Shown piece by piece: positions 56,850 through 64,000 of a stretch of DNA of 64,000 nucleotides. Position numbers and translations under genes: made by a program. The first letter of the stretch is position 1. Each line of letters starts with the position of its first letter. The stretch covers positions 277,912 through 341,911 of the forward strand of contig NZ_JQJJ01000014.1 in assembly GCF_000745475.1 (NCBI RefSeq), given 5' to 3'. This DNA is from Allobosea sp. UNC402CLCol. Lineage in GTDB: Bacteria > Pseudomonadota > Alphaproteobacteria > Rhizobiales > Beijerinckiaceae. Below the pieces are notes generated by a model that was given only the letters and a program-made list of their open reading frames with translations, searched no databases and was not told the DNA's origin.

Positions 56850-58250
56850 TTGGCGGCCAGCCGCGAAGACGACAAGCAACGGGCGGCGGTGAAGGTTTCA
56901 GGCCCCAAGCCGCTCGACGAGATCGAACGCGAGATCGCGGCGAATACGCGCGCCTATGTGGTCGGCCCGTATCAGCAGAAGCGTGGCCTCGCGGTCGACA
57001 GCAATCAGCGCTCCTTCGTCGCCCGCCTCGATGAGGCCGTCGGCCTGGCGGCCGCCATCGACCTCACGGTGGTCGAGGCCGTGCAGGTGCTGCTCACGGC
57101 CCTGAGGCCGGCGACCTATCTCGGCAAGGGCAAGGTCGAGGAGCTGGCCGAGCGCATCAAGATCGAGGAAATCGGCCTTGTGGTGATGGATTGCGCGCTG
57201 TCGCCGGTCCAGCAGCGCAATCTCGAAAAGGCCTTCGGCTGCAAGGTCATCGACCGCACCGGGCTCATCCTGGAAATCTTCGGCCGGCGCGCCCGCACCA
57301 AGGAAGGCACGCTGCAGGTCGAGCTCGCTCATCTGAACTACCAGAAGAGCCGGCTCGTCCGGTCCTGGACCCACCTTGAGCGCCAGCGCGGCGGCTTCGG
57401 CTTCCTCGGCGGCCCCGGCGAGACCCAGATCGAGGCGGATCGGCGCATCATCCAGGAGCGGATGAGCAAGATCGAGCGCGATCTGGAGAGCGTGAAGCGC
57501 ACCCGCTCGCTGCATCGCGCCAGCCGGAAACGCGTGCCTTATCCGATCGTTGCGCTGGTCGGTTACACCAATGCCGGAAAGTCGACCCTGTTCAACCGGC
57601 TGACCTCGGCCGAGGTGCTGGCGCAGGACATGCTCTTCGCCACGCTCGACCCGACGGCGCGCGCGATCAAGTTGCCGCATGGCGCGCGGATCATGCTCTC
57701 CGACACGGTCGGCTTCATTTCCGATCTGCCGACCCAGCTCGTCGCCGCCTTCCGCGCCACGCTGGAGGATGCGATCGAGGCGGATGTGCTGCTGCATGTC
57801 CGGGACGTCTCGCATGAGGACACGCAGGCGCAAGCTGCCGACGTCCAGGCGATCCTGCGCGATCTCGGCATCAACCCGGATGACGGCCAGCGCGTGATCG
57901 AGGTCTGGAACAAGGCCGATCTGCTCGGCGAAACGGAGCGCGCCCGCCAGCTCGAGGTCGCGGCGCATCGCCCGGAAGAAAGCCGCCCCGTGCTGGTCTC
58001 GGCCCTGACCGGGGAGGGCATGGACCGGCTGACCGCCGCCATCGAAACGCGCATCGCGCGGAGCCGGCCGGTCTACGCCCTCGTGCTGGAGGCCGGCGAT
58101 GGCAAGTCGCTGGCCTGGCTCCATGCCAATGGCGAGATCCTGGCGCGCGAAGATGGTGCCGAAGGCGGACTCACGCTCACCGTGCGCCTGCCGCGGGAGC
58201 GGGAAGGGGCGTTCACGGCACGTTTTCCGCAGGCTGAGCGGCAAAGATAG
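56850..58250 (+). CDS. hflX: Ribosome-associated GTPase HflX
   Basis: 466-residue GTPase that splits stalled or heat-damaged ribosomes. N-terminal HflX domain with [15 protein letters not shown] (about residues 90-104) and the glycine-rich [16 protein letters not shown]1 [16 protein letters not shown]3 [11 protein letters not shown]4 NKAD, G5 VSALTGEG. The start is a TTG one base after the hfq stop, suggesting coupling. The frame open within hfq is overlap only. Convergent with mazG. Confidence 0.95.
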   Translation: MAASREDDKQRAAVKVSGPKPLDEIEREIAANTRAYVVGPYQQKRGLAVDSNQRSFVARLDEAVGLAAAIDLTVVEAVQVLLTALRPATYLGKGKVEELAERIKIEEIGLVVMDCALSPVQQRNLEKAFGCKVIDRTGLILEIFGRRARTKEGTLQVELAHLNYQKSRLVRSWTHLERQRGGFGFLGGPGETQIEADRRIIQERMSKIERDLESVKRTRSLHRASRKRVPYPIVALVGYTNAGKSTLFNRLTSAEVLAQDMLFATLDPTARAIKLPHGARIMLSDTVGFISDLPTQLVAAFRATLEDAIEADVLLHVRDVSHEDTQAQAADVQAILRDLGINPDDGQRVIEVWNKADLLGETERARQLEVAAHRPEESRPVLVSALTGEGMDRLTAAIETRIARSRPVYALVLEAGDGKSLAWLHANGEILAREDGAEGGLTLTVRLPREREGAFTARFPQAERQR

Positions 58251-58307
58251 ACCGCGCGGTCATTGCGAGGGCAGCGACGGTTCTGCTCGCCCGATAGAGA
58301 GCGTGTT

Positions 58308-59183
58308 TCAGCCGCCTGCCTTCTCGGCCTTCTTCACAGCTTGCCAGAGCGCTTCCATCTCGTCGAGGCTCGCCTCCTTGGCGGTTCGGCCCTCGGCCTC
58401 GAGAGCGGCCTCGATGCCCTTGAAGCGGCGCTCGAACTTGGCGTTGGCGGCGGCGAGGCAGCCTTCGGGTTCGGCATCGACATGGCGGGAGAGGTTGGCG
58501 ATCACGAAAAGCAGATCGCCGATTTCCTCATGGATGGCGGCCTTGTCGCCGCCAGCGAGCGCCTCCTCGATCTCCTGCGTTTCCTCGCGGATCTTGTCGA
58601 GCACGAGGCGTGCGTCGTTCCAGTCGAAGCCGACGGTCGAGGCGCGGGCCTGCAGCTTCCAGGCGCGGGAGAGGGCGGGCAGGCCATGTGCCACGCCAGC
58701 GAGGACGCTTTTGTCCTCCTCCTTCGGAGGCCGGCCGGCGGCTGCGTGCGCGGCAGCCTTGTCGGCCTTCTCTTCAGCCTTGATCCGATGCCAGAGCGCC
58801 TTGACCTCGGCCGGCGACAAATCGCGCGCATCGCCGAAGACATGCGGATGGCGGCGGATCAGCTTCGAGGTGATCGCCTCGACGACATCGGGGAAGGCGA
58901 AGGAGCCTTCCTCCTCGGCCATGCGGGCATGGAAGACGACCTGCAGCAGGAGATCGCCGAGCTCGTCCTTGAGATCCAGCTTGTCGCCGCGCGCGATGGC
59001 GTCAGCGACCTCATAGGCTTCCTCGATCGTGTAGGGCGCGATCGAGGCGAAGTCCTGTTCCAGATCCCAGGGGCAGCCGGTGCCGGGCGTACGCAGGGCG
59101 GCCATGATTTCGATCAGGCGGGCGATATCTCGGGAAGGCTGCACGCTGCCAGGCTCCGTGGATTGAGGTAAGCTCACTCCCAT
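58308..59183 (-). CDS. mazG: Nucleoside triphosphate pyrophosphohydrolase MazG
   Basis: About 291-residue house-cleaning enzyme that hydrolyses NTPs to NMPs. First MazG domain: GCPWDLEQDFASIAPYTIEE and DELGDLLLQVVFHARMAEEE (residues about 36-90); second domain: KIREETQEIEEAL and HEEIGDLLFVIANLSRHV (about 195-235), so both all-alpha repeats with EExxE/ExxD metal sites are present. The ATG at 59183 shares its bases with the divergent arfB start; a GTG at 59144 with GGAG upstream, giving MQPSRDIARLI, fits family starts better. Confidence 0.92.
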   Translation of the reverse strand: MGVSLPQSTEPGSVQPSRDIARLIEIMAALRTPGTGCPWDLEQDFASIAPYTIEEAYEVADAIARGDKLDLKDELGDLLLQVVFHARMAEEEGSFAFPDVVEAITSKLIRRHPHVFGDARDLSPAEVKALWHRIKAEEKADKAAAHAAAGRPPKEEDKSVLAGVAHGLPALSRAWKLQARASTVGFDWNDARLVLDKIREETQEIEEALAGGDKAAIHEEIGDLLFVIANLSRHVDAEPEGCLAAANAKFERRFKGIEAALEAEGRTAKEASLDEMEALWQAVKKAEKAGG

Positions 59184-59601
59184 GATTCAAGTCACCCCGT
59201 CCATCGCCATCGACGAGAGCGAGATCGAGGAAAGCTTCGTGCGCGCCTCGGGTCCCGGTGGCCAGCACGTCAACAAGGTGTCGAGCGCGGTGCAGATCCG
59301 CTTCGATGCGCGCAGCTCCCCGTCGCTACCGAACGACGTCGCGATCCGACTGATGAAGCTCGCCGGCAGCAGGCTGACGCAGGATGGCGTCATCGTCATT
59401 GTCGCGCAGACGCATCGCAGCCAGAAGCGCAATCGCGAGGAGGCCGTGGAACGGCTCGCTGAGCTGATCCGGGCGGCGGCCGTGCGCCCGCAGGTCCGCC
59501 GCGCGACCAAGCCGACGAAAGCCTCGAAGGAGCGCCGGCTTGCCTCGAAGGAGCGCCGCTCCGGCGTCAAGGCCGGCCGTTCCAAGCCGGTTTCGGACTA
59601 G
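59182..59601 (+). CDS. arfB: Alternative ribosome-rescue factor ArfB (YaeJ)
   Basis: 139-residue peptidyl-tRNA hydrolase that frees ribosomes stalled at message ends. The catalytic GGQ is at residues 26-28 in RASGPGGQHVNKVSS; the basic C-terminal tail (KPTKASKERRLASKERRSG region) that enters the empty mRNA channel is present. MIQVTPSIAIDE is the normal family start. Divergent from mazG with overlapping start codons; recX begins 1 base after it. Confidence 0.93.
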   Translation: MIQVTPSIAIDESEIEESFVRASGPGGQHVNKVSSAVQIRFDARSSPSLPNDVAIRLMKLAGSRLTQDGVIVIVAQTHRSQKRNREEAVERLAELIRAAAVRPQVRRATKPTKASKERRLASKERRSGVKAGRSKPVSD

Positions 59602-59602
59602 C

Positions 59603-60178
59603 ATGGCCGGTCAGCAGGATTCGGGCGGGCAGGGGGCCCGCAAAACCCGCGTGCCACGCCGGATCACGGTGACCTATCTGCGTCGGGCGGCACTGCATTA
59701 TCTCGAGCGCTATGCGGCGCCTGCCGCGCAGTTGCGCAGGGTTCTGGCCCGCAAGATCGCGATGAGCTGCCGCCATCACGGCGAAGATCCGGCCCTGCAC
59801 GCGGCTTTGCTCGACGAGGTCGTGGCGCAATGCGTTTCGCTGCAGCTCGTCGACGACCGCCGTTTCGCCGAGGCGCGAACGGCGAGCCTACGGCGCAAGG
59901 GCCTTTCCGGTCGAGCGGTGGCCGGCCGGCTTGCGGCGAAGGGCGTCGGCCGCGAACTCGTCGAGGCTGTCGCGACAACCGATGCGGAGAGCGAACTTGC
60001 AGCCGCGCGTATCGCGGCGCGGCGCAAGCGCCTGGGAAGCTGGCGCCGCTCAACAGATGGTACGGCGGATGCCGCCGCCCTGCGCCGCAAGGATCTGGCC
60101 GTGCTCGCCCGGCTCGGCTTCGGTTTCGCCGTGGCGAGGGCCGTGCTCGATGAGGAGGAGGGCGCGGAGGCCGGGTGA
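59603..60178 (+). CDS. recX: Regulatory protein RecX
   Basis: 191-residue modulator of RecA filaments. Helical repeats with the RecX pattern: YLRRAALHYLERYAAPAAQL in part, AQCVSLQLVDDRRFAEARTA in part, and RRKGLSGRAVAGRLAAKGVG in part; C-terminal LARLGFGFAVARAVLDEE. Starts right after arfB, so probably co-transcribed. recA is not in the window. Convergent with the Bug-type gene, 8-base gap. Confidence 0.88.
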   Translation: MAGQQDSGGQGARKTRVPRRITVTYLRRAALHYLERYAAPAAQLRRVLARKIAMSCRHHGEDPALHAALLDEVVAQCVSLQLVDDRRFAEARTASLRRKGLSGRAVAGRLAAKGVGRELVEAVATTDAESELAAARIAARRKRLGSWRRSTDGTADAAALRRKDLAVLARLGFGFAVARAVLDEEEGAEAG

Positions 60179-60186
60179 GGGCTCCC

Positions 60187-61164
60187 TCACTCCAGCTTGA
60201 CCTGCGCCTCCTTCACGACCCCGCCCCAGCGCTCGACCTCCGCCGTCACGAACCTGCCGAAAGCCTCGCCGCTGAGCGAGGGGATCGGCGAGCCGTTCTT
60301 TTTCCAGGCGGCCGTGATCATCGGCGACTGAAGGGCCTTCTCGACCTCCGTCCGCATCCGGGTCACGATCTCCGGCGGCGTATTCTTCGGCGCCCAGAGC
60401 GCATACCAGGTCGAGACCTCGAAGCCCTCGAGGCCAGCTTCCTTCGCGGTCGGGACGTCGGGGACGGTCTCCGAGCGCGTCGGCGCCGCGACCGCGAGCG
60501 CACGCAGCGCGCCGCTCTGGATCTGCGCCGCCGAGGAGCCGAGCCCGTCGAACAGCAAGTCGACCTGTCCGGCGACCGTATCCTGAAGCGCCGGTCCGGC
60601 GCCGCGATAGGGCACATGGGTCAGCTTCGTCTTGGTCGAGATCTGGAAGAGCTCACCGGCGAGATGGTGCGTCGTGCCGTTGCCGGCGGAGGCATAGTTC
60701 AGCTTTTCCGGGTTCTTGCGGGCGTAGTCCACTAGCTCGGCCACCGTCTTCGCCTGGACCTTGCCCGGATTCACGACGATGACCTGCGGTGGCTGGGCAA
60801 TGACCGCGATCGGGATGAAATCTCGCTGGATGTCGTAGTCGAGCTTGGGATAGAGCGCCGGCGCGATGGCGTGATGGGCCGCGCCGACGAAGAAGGTGTA
60901 GCCGTCCGGCGCCGCCTTCGACGCGGCGGAAGCACCGACCGTGCCGCCGGCTCCGCCGCGGTTCTCGATGACGATGCGCTGGCCGAGCTGCTGGTCGAGT
61001 TGCGCGCCCAGGGGCCGGGCGAACGCGTCGGTGCCGCCGCCGGCCGGGAAGGGTACGATGAAGGTGATCGGCCTCGTCGGCCAGCTTTGGGCATGGGCAG
61101 GCATGGACAGGGCCGTCAGCGAAACCGCAGCGGCAGCCATCAGCAGGCATCGTCTCGTGATCAT
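60187..61164 (-). CDS. Bug-family tripartite tricarboxylate transporter substrate-binding protein
   Basis: 325-residue periplasmic binding protein of the TctC/Bug family. Signal peptide MITRRCLLMAAAAVSL plus TALSMPAHA with cleavage after residue 25 (AHA-QSWP); RRCLLM is not a true twin-arginine motif. Family marks: PITFIVPFPAGGGTDAFARP, IENRGGAGGTVGASAASKA, YASAGNGTTHHLAGELF, VPYRGAGPALQDTVAGQVD. No tctA/tctB permease genes are adjacent, typical for orphan Bug proteins; ligand unknown, most often an organic acid. Confidence 0.9.
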   Translation of the reverse strand: MITRRCLLMAAAAVSLTALSMPAHAQSWPTRPITFIVPFPAGGGTDAFARPLGAQLDQQLGQRIVIENRGGAGGTVGASAASKAAPDGYTFFVGAAHHAIAPALYPKLDYDIQRDFIPIAVIAQPPQVIVVNPGKVQAKTVAELVDYARKNPEKLNYASAGNGTTHHLAGELFQISTKTKLTHVPYRGAGPALQDTVAGQVDLLFDGLGSSAAQIQSGALRALAVAAPTRSETVPDVPTAKEAGLEGFEVSTWYALWAPKNTPPEIVTRMRTEVEKALQSPMITAAWKKNGSPIPSLSGEAFGRFVTAEVERWGGVVKEAQVKLE

Positions 61165-61358
61165 CTCTGTTTCTCTCCCGGGAAGGCGGCTCTTATCGGC
61201 CGTTGAAGCGGGGCTCGTCTTGTGCGAGCCGCCGACGCGACACTATAGGGCCGCGTCGGCGGCGCCTTGGCAATGCTCAATAGGATGGAGGGATCGGCCA
61301 TGACGGCACGCGGATCGGTGCGGTGTTCCGCATGCGGGTTGGGCGGCGGGGCCTCCGC

Positions 61359-61883
61359 ATGAGCCGGCTCGACAGCTTCATCCGCCGTCTCGAAGCCCAG
61401 CGGAGCGTGCTCGACTGGGCGGCGGCGCAGACCGTTGGCCGGGACGGGCTCGTGCTCGAGCTGGGCCTCGGCAACGGACGAACCTATGACCATCTGCGCG
61501 AACGCCTGCCGGGCCGTGCGATTCACGTCTTCGAGCGCGACCCCAAGGCCCATCCGCAATCGATGCCGCCGGCGCAACTGCTCGTCATCGGCGACATGGC
61601 CGAGACCTTGCCGGCTTTCGCCGCCCAACATGGAGCGAGCGCCGTCCTGATCCATATCGATGTCACGACCGGGGTGCCCGAGCGCGATGCGGTGGCCTTG
61701 AGCTGGCTGCCGGCGGAGGTCGCCGCACTGGCGGCGCCCGCCGCTCTGGTCGTCAGCGGCTGGGCACTCGATCATCCGGCACTAAGGCCGGAGCCGCTGC
61801 CGGACGATGTTCCTGAAGGGCGATACTTCGCCTATCGGCGGATGGGCGCCGGAGAGCGATCCGAGACCGGAGAGATCGTCTGA
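61359..61883 (+). CDS. Small class I SAM-dependent methyltransferase-like protein
   Basis: 174-residue protein with SAM-binding motif LVLELGLGNGRTYDHL (residues about 31-46), acidic loop IHVFERDPKAHP, and IGDMAETLP. The rest of the fold is short, so it may be a compact methyltransferase of unknown substrate. ATG 61359 (MSRLDSFIRRLEAQ) is chosen; an upstream in-frame ATG at about 61323 gives unlikely sequence. It is divergent from the Bug-type gene and ends 60 bases before the insertion sequence. Confidence 0.75.
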   Translation: MSRLDSFIRRLEAQRSVLDWAAAQTVGRDGLVLELGLGNGRTYDHLRERLPGRAIHVFERDPKAHPQSMPPAQLLVIGDMAETLPAFAAQHGASAVLIHIDVTTGVPERDAVALSWLPAEVAALAAPAALVVSGWALDHPALRPEPLPDDVPEGRYFAYRRMGAGERSETGEIV

Positions 61884-61942
61884 GCCACCGACGGGCAGGG
61901 CTCGACGATCTGCCATGAAGCGTCATCGGGGTGTGTATCTAT

Positions 61943-61990
61943 TGTCAGAGCTCGTTAGACAAGTCGCTTTCTGTGCTCGTTAGAAATGTC
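61943..61990 (+). repeat. Left end of the insertion sequence with two transposase-site-like repeats
   Basis: TGT tip followed by motif copies at 61953-61965 and 61978-61990, mirror of the right end. Probable transposase binding sites. Confidence 0.72.
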
Positions 61991-62148
61991 ACTCAGGCCA
62001 GTTCTCCGGCTTACCTCAAGCAGCGCGGCGGAGCTGGTCAGGGTTGCGCAGCCGCGCTGCGGCATGGCTACAAGCGACCGGGCGGGCAGGGCGCGACTCA
62101 CGCTGAAGGGCAAAGAACGACCCACTGCCGACATTGCTATATCTTCGT

Positions 62149-62511
62149 TCAACGTCGCTTCGGCTCCACCAGCGCGACCGCTGGCTGCCCACATGAGTCC
62201 GAGCGTGGTACGACGAATACGGTTTGCCTGTATTCCACCTGATGGCCCGGCAAGGTCACTTCGGTCTGGCACAGGACCCACGTTCCCGAAGCATCCTTCC
62301 TAACAAACTCGATCACCGCGCGAGTGTTATGCTTGATACGCCAGTGAGATAGCACACTACCGCGAATGTGAGGCTCGACAGCAAGGCGCCTTTGATCAGC
62401 GAAGTGGCGCCATAACATAGCTACAAATGGCAAGCTCGCGACAACCAAGCTCAAGCTGATCAGTCCGACTTTAGCAACAGAGGAAGGCGAGGCTGACGTT
62501 GTCACGACCAT
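62149..62511 (-). CDS. Putative passenger protein of the insertion sequence, unknown
   Basis: 120-residue frame (longer to 62607 if an upstream ATG is used). After MVVTTSASPSSVAKV comes one membrane helix (GLISLSLVVASLPFVAML), then a basic stretch and a beta-rich soluble part (TRAVIEFVRKDASGTWVLCQ, VTLPGHQVEYRQTVFVVPRS). Sequence looks protein-like and lies downstream of the transposase gene in the same direction inside the element. I recognise no family; it could be a captured host gene or a fragment. Confidence 0.45.
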   Translation of the reverse strand: MVVTTSASPSSVAKVGLISLSLVVASLPFVAMLWRHFADQRRLAVEPHIRGSVLSHWRIKHNTRAVIEFVRKDASGTWVLCQTEVTLPGHQVEYRQTVFVVPRSDSCGQPAVALVEPKRR

Positions 62512-62619
62512 TGCCAGTAGCGGCTGAACCCGATGGACGGTCGTAACGCCTCCATCATAGGAGCCGCAATAGCCTCTATCCACCCATCTAGGAAATTGCC
62601 GATCCATCCGGCTGCTTCG

Positions 62620-63915
62620 CTAGCCGGCCTTGAAGATGCTCTTCCCCTGACCCTGCCGTCGAGGCGCTCGGCCGCTGCGTGACATGTTGAGCTCCTTCTG
62701 GCGCTCGGCAATGTAGGCCAGCGTCGCGCCTAACCGTTTGTTCTCGACGATCGCGGCCTGATCGACCTGCTGAACCTTGTCGAAAGTCCGATAAGGCAGG
62801 TCAAGGCCCTGGTGCCGGATCGCAAACCGACCATCTGGATAGTCGTAGATCGTGACACGCTGGCGGGCGAGGGTGCGGGTCACCGGCGTCGGTTCAAGGA
62901 TGAACAGCATCTTGTCGTATTGCAGCGTCAGGTTCTGCGAAACCGTCCGCTCCTCCTTCCAGGCAAAGGCCTCGTCGATATCGTCGTCCCCGGCGAGCGG
63001 ACGGTGCAGATCCTTGTCGTTGAACGGCACCTTGGCGAAGCGCCGGTTGAAGTCCTCCATGAAGCCCGGCAGGAAGGCGTTCCCGGCCTCGAGCGATGAG
63101 ATCCCGGCGAGCCGCAGCTCCTTCACCAGCCGGTCTTGCAGCGTGCCATTGGCGCGCTCGACCCGGCCTTTGGCCTGCGGGACGTTGGCACAGATGATGT
63201 CGATGTTGAGCTGATCCAGCGCCCGGCCGAACTGCGTCATGCCATTGCCGCCGGTCGCACCGACCTTGTTGACCCGAAACGTCGCGTGCTTGTCAGAGTA
63301 GAACGCAACCGGCTTGCCGTGGCGCTGCAAATAGCTCCGCGTCGCGGCAAAATAGTCGAACGTCGACTCTGCCGTGACGAATTGCAGGTGCATCAGTCGG
63401 CTGGTCGCATCGTCGATGAAGACGAGCAGGGTGCATTGCGGGCCACGGTCCTCAAACCACCAATGCTGCGAGCCGTCGATCTGGACGAGCTCGCCGACGC
63501 AATCGCGCCGGTAGCGCGGCTGATGCACTGGCTTGAGCCGCTCTCGACGATCGCGCCAGATTCCGTCAGCGATCATCCAGCGCCGCACCGTCTCGACGCC
63601 CAACCGCAATCCATGCCGTTCCGCGAGCTTCTCTGCCGCCAGCGTTGGCCCGAAATCCGGATAGTTCGCCCGGATCAGCGCCAAAGCCTGCGTCCGGACC
63701 GTCGGCGGATAAGACCGGTTGCTCGGCTTGCCACGCTTTTGCGACACCAGGCCGACTGGCCCGCGCCGGCGATAAACCTGCAGCAGCCGAAATACGTGCC
63801 GGTGCGTCAGATGAAGTAGCTGCGCCGCGTCGCCGACCGAAATCCGTTCCGCCACAACATCCCACAGCACCTGAACCCGGTCGAGTTCGGCATGGCTCAT
63901 CGACACCACCGTCAT
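62620..63915 (-). CDS. Transposase, ISNCY family (DDE)
   Basis: About 431-residue transposase. N-terminal HTH (ISVGDAAQLLHLTHRHVFRL, about residues 25-45), a second HTH-like part (AAEKLAERHGLRLGVETVRR), and an rve-type DDE core: first aspartate in VQIDGSQHWWFED, second in FYSDKHATFRV, glutamate in AKGRVERANGTLQDRLVKEL. The C-terminal part (LTLQYDKMLFILEPTPVTRT) binds as a beta-barrel in this group. Intact, no frameshift, so possibly active. ATG 63915 chosen over a further upstream ATG. Confidence 0.9.
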   Translation of the reverse strand: MTVVSMSHAELDRVQVLWDVVAERISVGDAAQLLHLTHRHVFRLLQVYRRRGPVGLVSQKRGKPSNRSYPPTVRTQALALIRANYPDFGPTLAAEKLAERHGLRLGVETVRRWMIADGIWRDRRERLKPVHQPRYRRDCVGELVQIDGSQHWWFEDRGPQCTLLVFIDDATSRLMHLQFVTAESTFDYFAATRSYLQRHGKPVAFYSDKHATFRVNKVGATGGNGMTQFGRALDQLNIDIICANVPQAKGRVERANGTLQDRLVKELRLAGISSLEAGNAFLPGFMEDFNRRFAKVPFNDKDLHRPLAGDDDIDEAFAWKEERTVSQNLTLQYDKMLFILEPTPVTRTLARQRVTIYDYPDGRFAIRHQGLDLPYRTFDKVQQVDQAAIVENKRLGATLAYIAERQKELNMSRSGRAPRRQGQGKSIFKAG

Positions 63916-63953
63916 CACGCAAAGCTCCCAGCAAGCCAGCACTCAGAACGAGT

Positions 63954-64000
63954 GACATCTCTAACGGGGAGACTGGTGACCTTTCTAACGGGGGCCTACA
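63954..64000 (-). repeat. Right end of the insertion sequence with two transposase-site-like repeats
   Basis: On the minus strand: TGT tip at 64000, then CGTTAGAAAGGTC (63990-63978) and CGTTAGAGATGTC (63966-63954). Same spacing as the left end within one base. Confidence 0.72.

Larger units (their letters stand above)
61943..64000 (-). mobile_element. ISNCY-like insertion sequence, about 2058 bp, ends inferred
   Basis: Both ends begin with TGT (read inwards) and carry two copies of a 13-base motif: left CGTTAGACAAGTC at 61953 and CGTTAGAAATGTC at 61978; right, on the minus strand, CGTTAGAAAGGTC ending at 63990 and CGTTAGAGATGTC ending at 63966. The first copy lies 10 bases from each tip and the second 24-25 bases further, so 61943 and 64000 are very likely the true ends, the right one being the last base of the window. 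It contains one transposase gene and a possible passenger gene. Target duplication cannot be checked as the right flank is outside. Confidence 0.75.

Overview
The window is 64 kb of gene-dense, high-GC chromosome from an alphaproteobacterium. Gene content and order point to Hyphomicrobiales (Rhizobiales): dusB-ntrB-ntrC-ntrY-ntrX-hfq-hflX, pdhA/lipoyl-pdhB/pdhC/lpd/lipA, a fused ispDF, glnB-glnA, and a suf operon led by a NifS-type desulfurase with an Irr-box-like dyad upstream. A Bosea/Methylobacterium-like genome is my impression, not something I could test. Nearly everything is core housekeeping; accessory DNA is limited to a small surface-polysaccharide islet and an insertion sequence at the right edge.

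Layout. 0-8 kb: bcp-type peroxiredoxin, a very large AsmA-like envelope protein, tyrS, a DUF1127 protein divergent from a GcvA-like LysR regulator, and an alpha/beta hydrolase. 8-18 kb: Fe-S assembly locus (cysteine desulfurase, sufB, sufC, sufD, a tautomerase, sufS, sufT), then a PhzF protein and an opposing YjbR-Ldh pair that separate sufA from the operon. 18-25 kb: diguanylate cyclase, RhlE helicase, hydrolase, LysR regulator, parE. 25-31 kb: flippase, two glycosyltransferases and a beta-helix protein with visibly lower GC. 31-38 kb: glnB-glnA, NAD(P)HX repair enzyme, PRC-barrel protein, several small unknown proteins, tRNA-Lys. 38-47 kb: FtsB-like protein and the complete pyruvate dehydrogenase complex with lipA, which makes its lipoyl cofactor, followed by a Coq10/RatA-like START protein. 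47-59 kb: cinA-ispDF facing dusB and the two nitrogen two-component systems, then hfq, hflX and mazG. 59-62 kb: arfB, recX, an orphan Bug-type binding protein and a small methyltransferase. 61.9-64 kb: an ISNCY-like element whose two ends share the same arrangement of 13-bp subterminal repeats.

The genes form clear functional groups: iron-sulfur cluster building with an apparent iron-responsive control site; nitrogen sensing (GlnB, NtrBC, NtrYX, glutamine synthetase) spread over two loci; and pyruvate oxidation with its lipoylation enzyme. The less ordinary items are a 4-oxalocrotonate tautomerase gene translationally coupled inside the suf operon, a family of strictly organised palindromic repeats (three copies with identical flanks), a pair of tandem tiny paralogues resembling the HigA antitoxin N-terminus without its DNA-binding domain, a stack of hairpins directly after glnA, and a possible passenger gene inside the insertion sequence.
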